From DASPLX01 sp035627375 (lineage in GTDB: Bacteria; Pseudomonadota; Gammaproteobacteria; Burkholderiales; Burkholderiaceae_D), in assembly GCA_035627375.1 (NCBI GenBank), contig DASPLX010000010.1, positions 1 to 64,000 on the forward strand: DNA of 64,000 nucleotides, in the 5' to 3' direction. The notes beneath the pieces were generated by a model. That model was not told the origin of the DNA, did not search any database, and was given only the letters and a program-made list of their open reading frames with translations. The position numbers and the translations under genes were made by a program. This document shows positions 17,138 through 26,174 of this stretch, one piece after another (the stretch's first letter is position 1; each line of letters opens with the position of its first letter).

Positions 17138-19765
17138 ATGAAATCGTCTGAAATCCGCGAAAAGTTCCTGAAGTTTTTCGAATCGAAGGGCCATGCCGTC
17201 GTCGCGTCGAGCCCGGTGGTGCCCGGCGACGACCCGACGCTGCTGTTCACCAATGCCGGCATGAACCAGTTCAAGGACGTGTTCCTCGGCTTCGACAAGC
17301 GTCCGTACACGCGCGCCGCGACCGCTCAGAAATGCATCCGCGCCGGCGGCAAGCACAACGACCTGGAAAACGTCGGCTACACCGCGCGCCATCACACCTT
17401 CTTCGAGATGCTGGGCAACTTCAGCTTCGGCGATTACTTCAAGGAAGATGCGATCAAGTATGCATGGGAATTGCTGACCGACGTCTTCAAGCTGCCCAAG
17501 GACAAGCTGTGGGTGACGGTCTACGCGGAAGACGACGAAGCCTACGAGATCTGGAACAAGACGGTCGGCGTGCCGGCCGAGCGCATCGTGCGCATCGGCG
17601 ACAACAAGGGCGCGCGCTATGCCTCCGACAACTTCTGGATGATGGGCGACACCGGCCCCTGCGGCCCCTGCACCGAGATTTTCTACGATCATGGTCCCGA
17701 GATTCCCGGCGGCCCCCCCGGTTCGCCCGACGAGGACGGCGACCGCTACATCGAGATCTGGAACAACGTCTTCATGCAGTTCAACCGCGACGAAGAAGGC
17801 GTGATGCACAAGCTGCCCAAGCCCTCGGTCGACACCGGCATGGGCCTGGAACGCATCACCGCCGTGCTCCAGCATGTGCACGGCAATTACGAGATCGATA
17901 CCTTCGTCAACCTGATCGATGCCGCGAAGAAAGTCGTCGATGAAGCCGGCGCAGGCGATTGCGATAAGTCGTCGCCCTCGCTGAAAGTGATCGCCGATCA
18001 CATCCGCGCCTGCACCTTCACGGTGGTCGACGGCGTGATTCCGAGCAATGCCGGCCGCGGTTACGTCCTGCGCCGCATCGCCCGCCGCGCGATCCGCCAC
18101 GGCTACAAGCTCGGCGCGCGCAAGCCGTTCTTCCATGCGCTGGTGCCCGCGCTGGTGAGCGAGATGGGCGATGCTTATCCGGAACTGCGCCAGAACGGCC
18201 AGCGCGCGATGGAAGTGCTGAAGCAGGAAGAGGAGGCGTTCTTCCGCACCATCGCCAACGGCATGGAAATCCTCGAGCGCGCGCTCGCCGAAGGCGCCAA
18301 GCAGATCGACGGCGACACCGCCTTCAAGCTGCACGACACTTACGGCTTCCCGGTCGATCTGACCGCCGACGTCTGCCGCGAGCGCGGCGTGACGGTGGAC
18401 GAGGCGCGCTTCAACCAATTGCTCGACGAGCAGCGCCAGCGCGCGCGCGAGGCCGGCAAGTTCAAGATGGCGCAAGGCCTCGAATACAGCGGCGCGCCGA
18501 CCACTTTCCACGGTTACGAGAAGCTGGTGCACGAGGCCGCGACGATCGCCGCGATCTATGTCGACGGCACCTCGGTCGGGCAAGCCAATTCCGGCGACGA
18601 TGCCGTGATCGTGCTCGATCACACGCCGTTCTACGCCGAGAGCGGCGGCCAGGTGGGCGACACCGGCGAGCTGCGCAACGCGGCGGCCCGCTTCCTGGTC
18701 GAAGACACGATCAAGATCCAGGCCGACGTGTTCGGCCACCATGGCCGCATCGTCGAGGGCGCGCTCAAGGTGGGCGATACCGTCGCTGCCAAGGTCGATG
18801 CCGAGAAGCGCGCCAAGACCGTGCGCAATCACAGCGCCACCCACCTGATGCACAAGGCGCTGCGCGAAGTGCTCGGCGCGCATGTCCAGCAGAAGGGTTC
18901 GCTGGTGAATGCCGAGCGCACCCGCTTCGACTTCGCGCACAACGGCCCGCTGACCGAAGAGCAGATCCGCAAGGTCGAGGCCATCGTCAACGCGGAAATC
19001 CTCGCCAACCAGGCGACGCAGGCGCGCGTGATGGCGATCGACGATGCGCAGAAGAGCGGCGCGATGATGCTGTTCGGCGAGAAGTACGGCGACGAAGTGC
19101 GCGTGCTCGACATCGGTTCCTCGCGCGAATTGTGCGGCGGCACCCATGTGCAGCGCACCGGCGACATCGGCTTGTTCAAGATCGTGGCCGAAGGCGGCGT
19201 GGCCGCCGGCGTGCGCCGCGTCGAGGCCGTCACAGGCGAGAACGCGCTCGCCTACCTGCAATCGCTCGAATCGACGGTCAAGGATGCCGCCGGCACGCTG
19301 AAAGTGACGCCGGCCGAGATTTCCTCGCGCATCGGCGGCGTGCTGGAGCAAGTGAGATCGCTCGAGAAGGAACTGGCCGCCCTGAAAGGCAAGCTGGCTT
19401 CCGCCCAAGGCGACGAACTGCTGGCGCAAGCGGTCGATGTCAAGGGCATCAAGGTATTGGCCGCGACGCTCGACGGCGCCGACGTGCCGGCCCTGCGCGA
19501 GACGATGGACAAGCTCAAGGACAAGCTCAAGACCGCCGCCATCGTGCTGGCGGCCGTCAACGACGGCAAGGTCAGCCTGATCGCGGGCGTGACGGCCGAT
19601 GCCACGAGCAAGGTCAAGGCCGGCGAACTGGTCAACTACGTCGCTCAACAGGTCGGCGGCAAGGGCGGCGGACGTCCCGACATGGCGCAAGCCGGCGGCA
19701 CCGACCCGAGCGGCTTGCCGAAAGCGTTGCAGGGCGTGACCGGCTGGGTGCAGGAACGCGTCTAA
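17138..19765 (+). CDS. alaS: Alanyl-tRNA synthetase
   Basis: An 875-residue class II synthetase that charges tRNA-Ala. The catalytic core shows FLEFFESKGHAVV-type start sequence (KFLKFFESKGH), LFTNAGMNQFKDVFLG and TGPCGPCTEIFYDHG. The editing domain has the zinc-binding HSATHLMH near residue 566 and CGGTH near 666. The C-terminal C-Ala domain ends GGKGGGRPDMAQAGG. Length matches the bacterial norm. It stands alone between two terminators. The opposite strand has an open frame of 862 codons over the same region; this is a GC-bias shadow. Confidence 0.98.
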   Translation: MKSSEIREKFLKFFESKGHAVVASSPVVPGDDPTLLFTNAGMNQFKDVFLGFDKRPYTRAATAQKCIRAGGKHNDLENVGYTARHHTFFEMLGNFSFGDYFKEDAIKYAWELLTDVFKLPKDKLWVTVYAEDDEAYEIWNKTVGVPAERIVRIGDNKGARYASDNFWMMGDTGPCGPCTEIFYDHGPEIPGGPPGSPDEDGDRYIEIWNNVFMQFNRDEEGVMHKLPKPSVDTGMGLERITAVLQHVHGNYEIDTFVNLIDAAKKVVDEAGAGDCDKSSPSLKVIADHIRACTFTVVDGVIPSNAGRGYVLRRIARRAIRHGYKLGARKPFFHALVPALVSEMGDAYPELRQNGQRAMEVLKQEEEAFFRTIANGMEILERALAEGAKQIDGDTAFKLHDTYGFPVDLTADVCRERGVTVDEARFNQLLDEQRQRAREAGKFKMAQGLEYSGAPTTFHGYEKLVHEAATIAAIYVDGTSVGQANSGDDAVIVLDHTPFYAESGGQVGDTGELRNAAARFLVEDTIKIQADVFGHHGRIVEGALKVGDTVAAKVDAEKRAKTVRNHSATHLMHKALREVLGAHVQQKGSLVNAERTRFDFAHNGPLTEEQIRKVEAIVNAEILANQATQARVMAIDDAQKSGAMMLFGEKYGDEVRVLDIGSSRELCGGTHVQRTGDIGLFKIVAEGGVAAGVRRVEAVTGENALAYLQSLESTVKDAAGTLKVTPAEISSRIGGVLEQVRSLEKELAALKGKLASAQGDELLAQAVDVKGIKVLAATLDGADVPALRETMDKLKDKLKTAAIVLAAVNDGKVSLIAGVTADATSKVKAGELVNYVAQQVGGKGGGRPDMAQAGGTDPSGLPKALQGVTGWVQERV

Positions 19766-19795
19766 ACGCGCCCCGTTTCGCGGCGATACACGAGA

Positions 19796-19828
19796 ACGCC
19801 ATTCCCGCTTCGGCTGGAATGGCGTTTT
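19796..19828 (+). terminator. alaS: Rho-independent terminator after alaS
   Basis: Stem ACGCCATTCC / GGAATGGCGT around CGCTTCGGCT, followed by TTT and a C. Confidence 0.8.
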
Positions 19829-19939
19829 CGTTTCCGCCGGGGATTTTCTTGTTCAAATGCGTGCTGCGTCGCATCAATGCAGCTGTTTTGTGCGGTAGAA
19901 TCCGAGGAATTTTCATACTTTCTGAAGCAGGAACCTGCC

Positions 19940-20167
19940 ATGGATTTCCAGAAAGATCTTGATGCGCGCGGATTGAATTGCCCGCTTCCTATCCTGAAGA
20001 CCAAGAAGGCCCTGGCCGAAATGGCGAGCGGCGAGGTGTTGCGCGTCATGGCGACCGACCCCGGAGCCGTACGCGATTTTCAGGCCTTTGCCAAGCAGAC
20101 CGGTAACGAGCTGCTCGCCCATAGCGAGGAAAACCGGGTTTTTACCTTCTTCATGAAGCGCAAATAA
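19940..20167 (+). CDS. tusA: TusA-family sulfur-carrier protein
   Basis: A 75-residue cytoplasmic sulfurtransferase of the TusA/SirA type. The active-site Cys lies in the diagnostic DARGLNCPLPILKTKKAL, and the domain ends VFTFFMKRK. TusA carries persulfide sulfur from a cysteine desulfurase toward tRNA thiolation or other sulfur pathways. The ATG at 19940 is chosen because DFQKDLDARG is the normal short lead-in; an upstream ATG at 19877 would begin in the promoter region. A TAGAAT -10-like sequence is at 19896-19901. No partner tus genes are present in the window. Confidence 0.92.
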   Translation: MDFQKDLDARGLNCPLPILKTKKALAEMASGEVLRVMATDPGAVRDFQAFAKQTGNELLAHSEENRVFTFFMKRK

Positions 20168-20371
20168 GCTTTTCGCGCATTTCATCGCTAATGAGAGGCG
20201 GGTAACCGACCGCTTGCTTGTATTCCGGGCGCGACATGACGCGGCGTGTGCCGTCCTGCGGTTCTCCCGAACTCGACAAATTTTATTCAAGGAAATCGAT
20301 TTAGTGACTTCGCTCTACGCAACAATAGAACGGTCGTGCTAAATTTTATCCTGTCACGGCGATTTCTCTCG

Positions 20372-20377
20372 TATAAT
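20372..20377 (+). promoter_or_regulatory. -10 box of the etfBA promoter
   Basis: TATAAT 51 bases before the etfB ATG; upstream CTGTCA (20351-20356) could serve as a weak -35 at 15 bases. The 260-base gap 20168-20427 holds no other recognisable feature except the palindrome at 20390-20399. Confidence 0.5.
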
Positions 20378-20389
20378 CCGGTTTAGTTT

Positions 20390-20399
20390 ACGTTAACGT
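20390..20399. promoter_or_regulatory. Palindromic operator candidate upstream of etfB
   Basis: ACGTTAACGT, a perfect 10-bp palindrome, lies 12 bases after the -10 box within TTACGTTAACGTCAA. From memory this resembles the LiuR-type (MerR-family) operators reported for branched-chain amino acid and fatty-acid catabolic genes, including etf, in proteobacteria. The position downstream of the -10 box would allow repression. Confidence 0.5.
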
Positions 20400-20427
20400 C
20401 AATTCCTTTTTTCCCAAAGGCAGAGCT

Positions 20428-21177
20428 ATGAAAGTATTGGTTCCAGTCAAGCGCGTCGTCGACTTCAACGTCAAGGTGCGCGTGAAGTCCGACGGCTCGG
20501 GCGTCGATATCGCCAACGTCAAGATGTCGATGAACCCGTTCGATGAAATCGCCGTCGAGGAAGCGGTGCGTCTGAAGGAAGCCGGCAAGGTCACCGAAGT
20601 GGTCGCCGTTTCCTGCGGCGTGACCCAATGCCAGGAAACCCTGCGTACCGCGATGGCGATCGGCGCCGACCGCGGCATCCTGGTCGACACCGATGCCGAC
20701 CTGCAGCCGCTGGCCGTCGCCAAGCTGCTCAAGGCGCTGGCCGACAAGGAGCAGCCGCAACTGATCATCCTCGGCAAGCAGGCGATCGACGACGACTGCA
20801 ACCAGACCGGCCAGATGCTGGCCGCGTTGCTCGGCTGGCCGCAAGCCACCTTCGCCTCGAAGGTCGTGCTGGAAGACGGCGAGGCTTCGGTGACGCGCGA
20901 AGTCGACGGCGGCCTGGAAACCGTCGCCCTGACGCTGCCGGCAGTGGTCACCACCGATCTGCGCCTGAACGAGCCGCGTTACGTCACGCTGCCGAACATC
21001 ATGAAAGCCAAGAAAAAGCAGCTGGACACGGTCAAGCCGGCCGATCTCGGCGTCGATGTCGCTCCGCGCCTGAAGACCCTGAAAGTCGCCGAGCCGCCCA
21101 AGCGCTCCGCGGGCATCAAGGTGCCGGACGTCGCCACGCTGGTCTCCAAGCTGAAGACCGAAGCCAAAGTCATCTAA
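20428..21177 (+). CDS. etfB: Electron transfer flavoprotein, beta subunit
   Basis: A 249-residue subunit of the FAD/AMP heterodimer that takes electrons from acyl-CoA dehydrogenases and passes them to ETF:ubiquinone oxidoreductase. The sequence begins MKVLVPVKRVVDFNVKVRV and includes NPFDEIAVEEAVRLKE and the family stretch ETVALTLPAVVTTDLRLNEPRYVTLPNIMKAKKK. Length is normal. It is followed by etfA after 12 bases, and an acyl-CoA dehydrogenase gene lies downstream, giving a coherent electron-transfer group. A -10 box and a palindrome precede it. Confidence 0.97.
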   Translation: MKVLVPVKRVVDFNVKVRVKSDGSGVDIANVKMSMNPFDEIAVEEAVRLKEAGKVTEVVAVSCGVTQCQETLRTAMAIGADRGILVDTDADLQPLAVAKLLKALADKEQPQLIILGKQAIDDDCNQTGQMLAALLGWPQATFASKVVLEDGEASVTREVDGGLETVALTLPAVVTTDLRLNEPRYVTLPNIMKAKKKQLDTVKPADLGVDVAPRLKTLKVAEPPKRSAGIKVPDVATLVSKLKTEAKVI

Positions 21178-21189
21178 GGAAAAGAGATC

Positions 21190-22119
21190 ATGACCGCACT
21201 CGTCATCGCTGAACACGACAACGCCCACCTGAAGGGCAGCACGCTCAATACCATCACCGCCGCGGCCAAGTGCGGCGGCGATGTCCATGTCCTGATCGCC
21301 GGCCACAACTGCGGCCGCGCCGCCGAAGCCGCTTCGCAAATCGCGGGCGTCGCCAAGGTGCTGGTCGCCGATGCCGCGCATTTCGCCGACGGCCTGGCCG
21401 AGAACGTCGCCGAGCAGGCGCTCGCGCTGGCTTCCGGCTATTCGCATATCCTGGCGCCGGCGACCGCCTACGGCAAGAACATCCTGCCGCGCGTGGCCGC
21501 CAAGCTCGACGTCGCCCAAATCTCCGAAATCACCAAGGTCGATTCGCCCGACACGTTCGAGCGCCCGATCTACGCCGGCAACGCGATCGCGACCGTGCAA
21601 TCGACCGATGCCGTGAAAGTCATCACCGTGCGCACCACCGGCTTCGACGCCGCGGCGACGGGCGGTTCGGCCGCGATCGAGAACGTGACGGCCGTCGCCG
21701 ATTCCGGCAAGTCGTCCTTCGTTTCGCGCGAGCTGGCCAAGTCCGATCGTCCGGAACTGACCGCCGCCAAGGTCATCGTCTCCGGCGGCCGCGGCATGGG
21801 TTCGGGCGAAAACTTCAAGATCCTCGAGCCGCTCGCCGACAAGCTGGGCGCCGCCATGGGCGCGTCGCGCGCCGCTGTCGACGCCGGCTTCGTGCCGAAC
21901 GACTGGCAGGTCGGCCAGACCGGCAAGATCGTCGCGCCGCAGCTCTACATCGCGGTCGGCATCTCGGGCGCGATCCAGCACCTGGCCGGCATGAAGGATT
22001 CGAAGACCATCGTTGCGATCAACAAGGATCCGGAAGCCCCGATCTTCTCCGTGGCCGACTACGGCATCGTGGGCGACCTGTTCGAAATCGTGCCGCAACT
22101 GGTCGCCGAACTCGGTTGA
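21190..22119 (+). CDS. etfA: Electron transfer flavoprotein, alpha subunit
   Basis: A 309-residue partner of EtfB. The FAD-binding C-terminal domain is clear: VSGGRGMGSGENFKILEPLA, AVDAGFVPNDWQVGQTGKIV, YIAVGISGAIQHLAGMKDSK and IVAINKDPEAPIF. Length is normal. It begins 12 bases after etfB with an AAGGAAAAGAG ribosome site and is co-transcribed. The acyl-CoA dehydrogenase gene starts 117 bases after its stop, close enough to be in the same unit or to have its own promoter. Confidence 0.97.
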   Translation: MTALVIAEHDNAHLKGSTLNTITAAAKCGGDVHVLIAGHNCGRAAEAASQIAGVAKVLVADAAHFADGLAENVAEQALALASGYSHILAPATAYGKNILPRVAAKLDVAQISEITKVDSPDTFERPIYAGNAIATVQSTDAVKVITVRTTGFDAAATGGSAAIENVTAVADSGKSSFVSRELAKSDRPELTAAKVIVSGGRGMGSGENFKILEPLADKLGAAMGASRAAVDAGFVPNDWQVGQTGKIVAPQLYIAVGISGAIQHLAGMKDSKTIVAINKDPEAPIFSVADYGIVGDLFEIVPQLVAELG

Positions 22120-22236
22120 TCGAACAATAAAAATACCGGGCAGGCAGTGCCGGATTCGTCGCGGAACCGACAGAGGATTTTTCCGGTTTCGCGATAATTT
22201 CCGGCATTCCTGCCCATATTCCATCTGGAGCCATCA

Positions 22237-24027
22237 ATGAGCTATACCGCCCCGTTGAAAGACATGCTGTTCGCGCTGAACGAACTGGCCGGTCTGTCCC
22301 AAGTGAATGCCCTGCCGGGTTGCGAAGACGCGACGCCGGAAACCGTCGAAGCCGTGCTGGAAGAGAATGCGAAATTCTGCGGCGAAGTCATTGCCCCGCT
22401 GAATTTCGAGGGCGACAAGGCGCCGAGTTCCTGGCAGGACGGCAAGGTCACGACGACCACAGGGTTCAAGGAAGCCTTCAAGGCTTTCGGCGAGGCGGGA
22501 TGGCAGGGCGTGCAGCATCCTACGGAATTCGGCGGCCAAGGCTTGCCGAAACTGGTGGCGACGCCGTGCATCGAGATGCTCAATGCCGCCAACCTGTCGT
22601 TCGCGCTGTGCCCGCTGCTGACCGACGGCGCGATCGAGGCGCTGCTGACGGCCGGCACCGAGGAGCAGAAGCTGGCTTTCATTCCGAACCTGATCTCGGG
22701 CAAGTGGACCGGCACGATGAACCTGACCGAGCCGCAGGCCGGTTCCGACCTGGCGCTGGTGCGCACCCGCGCGGTGCCGCAAGGCGACGGCACCTACAAG
22801 ATCTTCGGCACCAAGATCTTCATCACCTACGGCGAACACGACATGGCCGAGAACATCGTCCATCTGGTGCTCGCGCGCACGCCGAACGCGCCGGAAGGCG
22901 TGAAGGGCATCTCGCTGTTCATCGTGCCGAAGTTCCTGGTCAACCAGGACGGTTCGCTCGGCGAGCGCAACGACGTGCATTGCGTCTCGATCGAGCACAA
23001 GCTCGGCATCAAGGCCAGCCCGACGGCGGTGCTGCAATTCGGCGACCACGGCGGCGCGATCGGCACGCTGGTCGGCGAAGAGAACCGCGGCCTCGAATAC
23101 ATGTTCATCATGATGAATGCCGCGCGCTTCGCGGTCGGCATGCAGGGCATCGCGGTGGCCGAGCGCGCCTACCAGAAGGCGGTGTCGTATGCGCGCGATC
23201 GTATCCAGTCGCGCGACCTCGCCGGTTCGGCCGGCCCGGTGGCCATCATCCATCATCCGGACGTGCGCCGCATGCTGATGTCGATGCGTTCGCAAACCGA
23301 AGCGGCGCGCGCGCTGGCTTACGTCGCCGCCGCCGCGCATGATGCCGCCCATCACCATCCCGATGAGGCGGCGCGCAAGGCCAATCAGGCGTTCTACGAA
23401 TACATGGTGCCGGTCGTGAAGGGCTGGTCGACCGAGATGTCGATCGACGTCGCATCGACCGGCGTCCAGATCCACGGCGGCATGGGCTTCATCGAAGAGA
23501 CCGGCGCGGCGCAATACTATCGCGATGCGCGCATCCTGACGATTTACGAGGGCACGACGGCGATCCAGGCCAACGACCTGGTCGGCCGCAAGACGGTGCG
23601 CGACGGCGGCGCCACCGCCAAGGGCATCATCGCGCAGGTGCGCAAGACGGAAGAGGAATTGTCGGCGTTCGCGTCGGGCGACCTGGCGGTGATCCGCAAC
23701 CAGTTGGCGGCCGGTTCGAAGGCATTGGAGGAAGTCGTGAACTTCGTCATCGCCAATATGAAGGCCGACATCAAGGGCGTGTTCGCCGGCAGCGTGCCGT
23801 ACCTGAAGCTGGCCGGCATCGTGCTTGGCGGCTGGCAAATGGCGCGCGCGGCGCTCGTGGCCGAACGCAAGCTGCAGGCCGGCGAAGGCGATGCCCGGTT
23901 CTACAAGGCAAAGATCGCGACCGCGCGCTTCTTCGCCGAACACATCCTGTCGCAGGCATCGTCGCATCGCACCGCGATCGTCGAGGGCAGCGCCGGCGTG
24001 CTGGCGCTCGCCGAAGAGCAGTTCTGA
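22237..24027 (+). CDS. Acyl-CoA dehydrogenase (long form, DmdC-like)
   Basis: A 596-residue flavoenzyme of the extended acyl-CoA dehydrogenase group that carries an extra C-terminal domain. Features: MNLTEPQAGSDLALVRTRA, TKIFITYGEHDM, VHCVSIEHKLGIKASPTAVL, the catalytic-region YRDARILTIYEGTTAIQAND, and a C-terminal helical extension. This subgroup includes 3-methylmercaptopropionyl-CoA dehydrogenases, but most members act on unassigned acyl-CoAs. Location behind etfBA matches its need for ETF as electron acceptor. A terminator follows at 24048-24074. Confidence 0.9.
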   Translation: MSYTAPLKDMLFALNELAGLSQVNALPGCEDATPETVEAVLEENAKFCGEVIAPLNFEGDKAPSSWQDGKVTTTTGFKEAFKAFGEAGWQGVQHPTEFGGQGLPKLVATPCIEMLNAANLSFALCPLLTDGAIEALLTAGTEEQKLAFIPNLISGKWTGTMNLTEPQAGSDLALVRTRAVPQGDGTYKIFGTKIFITYGEHDMAENIVHLVLARTPNAPEGVKGISLFIVPKFLVNQDGSLGERNDVHCVSIEHKLGIKASPTAVLQFGDHGGAIGTLVGEENRGLEYMFIMMNAARFAVGMQGIAVAERAYQKAVSYARDRIQSRDLAGSAGPVAIIHHPDVRRMLMSMRSQTEAARALAYVAAAAHDAAHHHPDEAARKANQAFYEYMVPVVKGWSTEMSIDVASTGVQIHGGMGFIEETGAAQYYRDARILTIYEGTTAIQANDLVGRKTVRDGGATAKGIIAQVRKTEEELSAFASGDLAVIRNQLAAGSKALEEVVNFVIANMKADIKGVFAGSVPYLKLAGIVLGGWQMARAALVAERKLQAGEGDARFYKAKIATARFFAEHILSQASSHRTAIVEGSAGVLALAEEQF

Positions 24028-24047
24028 GCGCTCTTTCCGGTATCGTC

Positions 24048-24074
24048 GAAAAGCGGACTCCGGTCCGCTTTTTT
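24048..24074 (+). terminator. Rho-independent terminator
   Basis: Stem AAAAGCGGAC / GTCCGCTTTT with loop TCCG and a run of six T, just after the acyl-CoA dehydrogenase stop. Confidence 0.88.
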
Positions 24075-24166
24075 ATTTGCCGATTGCCTGCCCGCATCGC
24101 GGCGCCGGAACCTTTCTTGGCATTTTTGACTCTTCTTCCTAGAGACTTTCGTGCTCGGAGGTGATC

Positions 24167-24604
24167 ATGAAATGTCGGCTACTGGCGACGGCAAGCTTGC
24201 TGTGCGCACTCGGTTTGCCGGTGAGCGGAAATGCGCTTGCGGAACCGGTTCAGCCGCTCGACGCCAAACATATCCAGGCGGTCGTGAAGTCGCATCTGAA
24301 GGCGTTGGCGGAAGACGATGCGGCGCGGGCCTTCGCCGCCGCCACGTCGGAGACGCGCGAACAGCTTGGCAGCGCCGAGAATTTCATGCAGCTCATCAAG
24401 GAAGAATACAGCCCGATCTATCACAACCGGCACGTCATGTTCGCGCCGGCCGAGAACATCGGCGGTCAGACCATCCAAGTGGCGCGCGTCACCGGCGCCG
24501 ACAATCGGGTCTGGGTGGCGATGTTCCGCATGGAGCGCGATACCGACGAGAGTTGGAAGATCGCCGGCTGCCAGTTGCTGGAAACCACCAGCATTTCGAT
24601 TTGA
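24167..24604 (+). CDS. Exported DUF4864-family protein
   Basis: A 145-residue protein with a signal peptide (1-25, ending GNALA). A single small alpha/beta domain of the DUF4864 type follows: IQAVVKSHLKALAEDDAARAFAAA, then NFMQLIKEEYSPIYHNRHVMF, IQVARVTGADNRVWVAMFRMER and WKIAGCQLL. The fold is probably NTF2-like. The ATG at 24167 follows a strong GGAGG site. Function is unknown; it stands alone between a terminator and a convergent gene. Confidence 0.8.
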   Translation: MKCRLLATASLLCALGLPVSGNALAEPVQPLDAKHIQAVVKSHLKALAEDDAARAFAAATSETREQLGSAENFMQLIKEEYSPIYHNRHVMFAPAENIGGQTIQVARVTGADNRVWVAMFRMERDTDESWKIAGCQLLETTSISI

Positions 24605-24678
24605 GGCTCCACTTCTTCATGAGCGGCGCGGTTTCCGCACGCCGTGTTTTTCTTTCGGCGGCCCCGGTGTCGAGACGC

Positions 24679-25095
24679 TTAGCCGTAGGCGCCGCCGGTG
24701 TATAAGAGATCGAAACCTCGGGCAAGCACCGCAATGATGGCAACGGCACCCGCGCCGGTGGTGAGAACCAGCAGTACCGCCAGCGGCCAACCGGAAGCGG
24801 ATTGCCGCCCGGATGCAGGATTGTGACGACCGTCCCACTTGTCGTCGGGCGTCAGGCCGATCACCAGTGCTTCGATCATCGCCGCCAATCCCGACAATAC
24901 CAGCGGCAGGGCCGAAAATAGCGCGGGACGCGAGCCGCCGGTGGCGAGCAAGGCCAGGGCCAACGGCGCCGTGGCGAAATGCGCCCATCCCCAGAAATCC
25001 TTTGGCCCGGCCAAGTAAAAACGATGTAATCCGACGCTGCCAAGAACCGCGGCGAGCAAGGTGGCGAAAGTCTTGTTTTTGTGTCTGGTACGCAT
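24679..25095 (-). CDS. TM2-domain-like membrane protein
   Basis: A 138-residue inner-membrane protein. The N-terminal part KNKTFATLLAAVLGSVGLHRFYLAGPKDFWGW matches the start of TM2 domains, with the conserved G-x-x-x-x-HRFYLG-type pattern. Three hydrophobic segments follow in total. TM2 proteins are widespread and mostly unassigned. It is transcribed away from rpsP and converges on the DUF4864 gene. Confidence 0.7.
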   Translation of the reverse strand: MRTRHKNKTFATLLAAVLGSVGLHRFYLAGPKDFWGWAHFATAPLALALLATGGSRPALFSALPLVLSGLAAMIEALVIGLTPDDKWDGRHNPASGRQSASGWPLAVLLVLTTGAGAVAIIAVLARGFDLLYTGGAYG

Positions 25096-25248
25096 GGCGA
25101 ACGCTTTGCTGAGGGAGTATGTTCGAGAGGTCTATAAAGATTGCGGAGATTTGACTGCCATCCTAGGGAGTATGGATGAATGCAAGAGCCGGCCGGAAGC
25201 GCCGCCGGGCGGCATATTGATGCGGCCGCGAGGGTGTTGTCATCATTA

Positions 25249-25277
25249 TTGCGATCCGGCAGGTAGCGGGCTATAAT
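25249..25277 (+). promoter_or_regulatory. Sigma-70 promoter of the rpsP operon
   Basis: TTGCGA (25249-25254), a 17-base spacer and TATAAT (25272-25277), 40 bases upstream of the rpsP ATG. This is the best-formed promoter in the window. Confidence 0.75.
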
Positions 25278-25316
25278 ACTCGGCTTTTCCGTGTTCGAAC
25301 ACTTTTTGGAAACATT

Positions 25317-25571
25317 ATGGTCGTTATTCGTTTAGCTCGTGGTGGCGCAAAGAAGCGCCCGTTCTTCAACATCGTTGCAACCGATTCCCGCAACCGTCGC
25401 GACGGTCGCTTCATCGAGCGCATCGGTTTCTACAACCCGATCGCGTCCGGCAAGGATGAGGCATTCCGCATTGCCCAGGATCGCTTGACCTACTGGCAAG
25501 GCGTCGGCGCGCAGCTGTCGCCGACCGTGGCTCGTCTGGTCAAGGAAGCCGGCCAGAAAGCCGCTGCTTAA
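25317..25571 (+). CDS. rpsP: 30S ribosomal protein S16
   Basis: An 84-residue ribosomal protein of the small subunit. It begins MVVIRLARGGAKKRPFFNIV and contains RNRRDGRFIERIGFYNP, both strongly conserved. It is the first gene of the classical rpsP-rimM-trmD-rplS operon, preceded by a near-consensus promoter at 25249-25277. Length and position are standard. Confidence 0.98.
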   Translation: MVVIRLARGGAKKRPFFNIVATDSRNRRDGRFIERIGFYNPIASGKDEAFRIAQDRLTYWQGVGAQLSPTVARLVKEAGQKAAA

Positions 25572-25609
25572 TTCCGCAGGCGCGATTGTTGGGAAAGACT
25601 GCATCAGGG

Positions 25610-26149
25610 GTGAATATCCCTGAGGATCTGGTGCTGGTGGGCCATGTTACAGGTGCCTACGGCATTCACGGATGGGTCAGGATCAGGCCGTACTCGGCCG
25701 ACGCCGATGCGTTGTTGCATGCGAAGACGTGGTGGCTGGACAAGCCGGATGTCCACGATGTCGACATGCTGCAGGTCAAGACGCATGGCGGCGACGTGGT
25801 GGCGCGCCTGATGGGCGTCGCGGACCGCAACGCGGCCGAAGCGCTGAAAGGCGCGACCGTCCGGATCCCGCGCAGCCATTTTCCAGCCTTGGCGGACAAC
25901 GAGTTCTATTGGGTCGATCTGATCGGCCTGGAAGTCGAGAACCTGCAAGGCGAGCAGCTCGGTGTCGTGCAGGACTTGATGGACAACGGCGCGCACCCGA
26001 TTCTGCGGGTGGCTCGGCCGAAGGAAGCGCAAGCGCCCGGGGCCGATGGAAAGCAGCCGGAGCAGTTGATTCCCTTCGTCGATGCGTTCATCAAGACGGT
26101 CGACCGGCAGACGAAAAAGATTACGGTGGATTGGGGACTGGATTATTGA
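25610..26149 (+). CDS. rimM: Ribosome maturation factor RimM
   Basis: A 179-residue factor for 30S assembly, acting with S19. The N-terminal RimM barrel begins DLVLVGHVTGAYGIHGWVRI. The C-terminal PRC-barrel includes FYWVDLIGLEVEN, DNGAHPILRV and IPFVDAFIKTVD. I take the GTG at 25610 as start because homologues begin just before PEDLV; a TTG at 25586 is possible. The PRC-barrel part carries a short Ala/Gly/Lys-rich insertion (PGADGKQPEQ) also seen in related betaproteobacteria. It lies between rpsP and trmD. Confidence 0.95.
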   Translation: MNIPEDLVLVGHVTGAYGIHGWVRIRPYSADADALLHAKTWWLDKPDVHDVDMLQVKTHGGDVVARLMGVADRNAAEALKGATVRIPRSHFPALADNEFYWVDLIGLEVENLQGEQLGVVQDLMDNGAHPILRVARPKEAQAPGADGKQPEQLIPFVDAFIKTVDRQTKKITVDWGLDY

Positions 26150-26174
26150 TCCCCGGAGCATGAAGGAGTGCGGG

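Noticed and set aside
17102..19690. A very long antisense frame (about 860 codons) over alaS
   Set aside because: Shadow of the GC-rich codon bias; the plus strand carries an unmistakable alaS. Similar antisense frames in glnS, tamB, etfBA and the permease were dismissed for the same reason.
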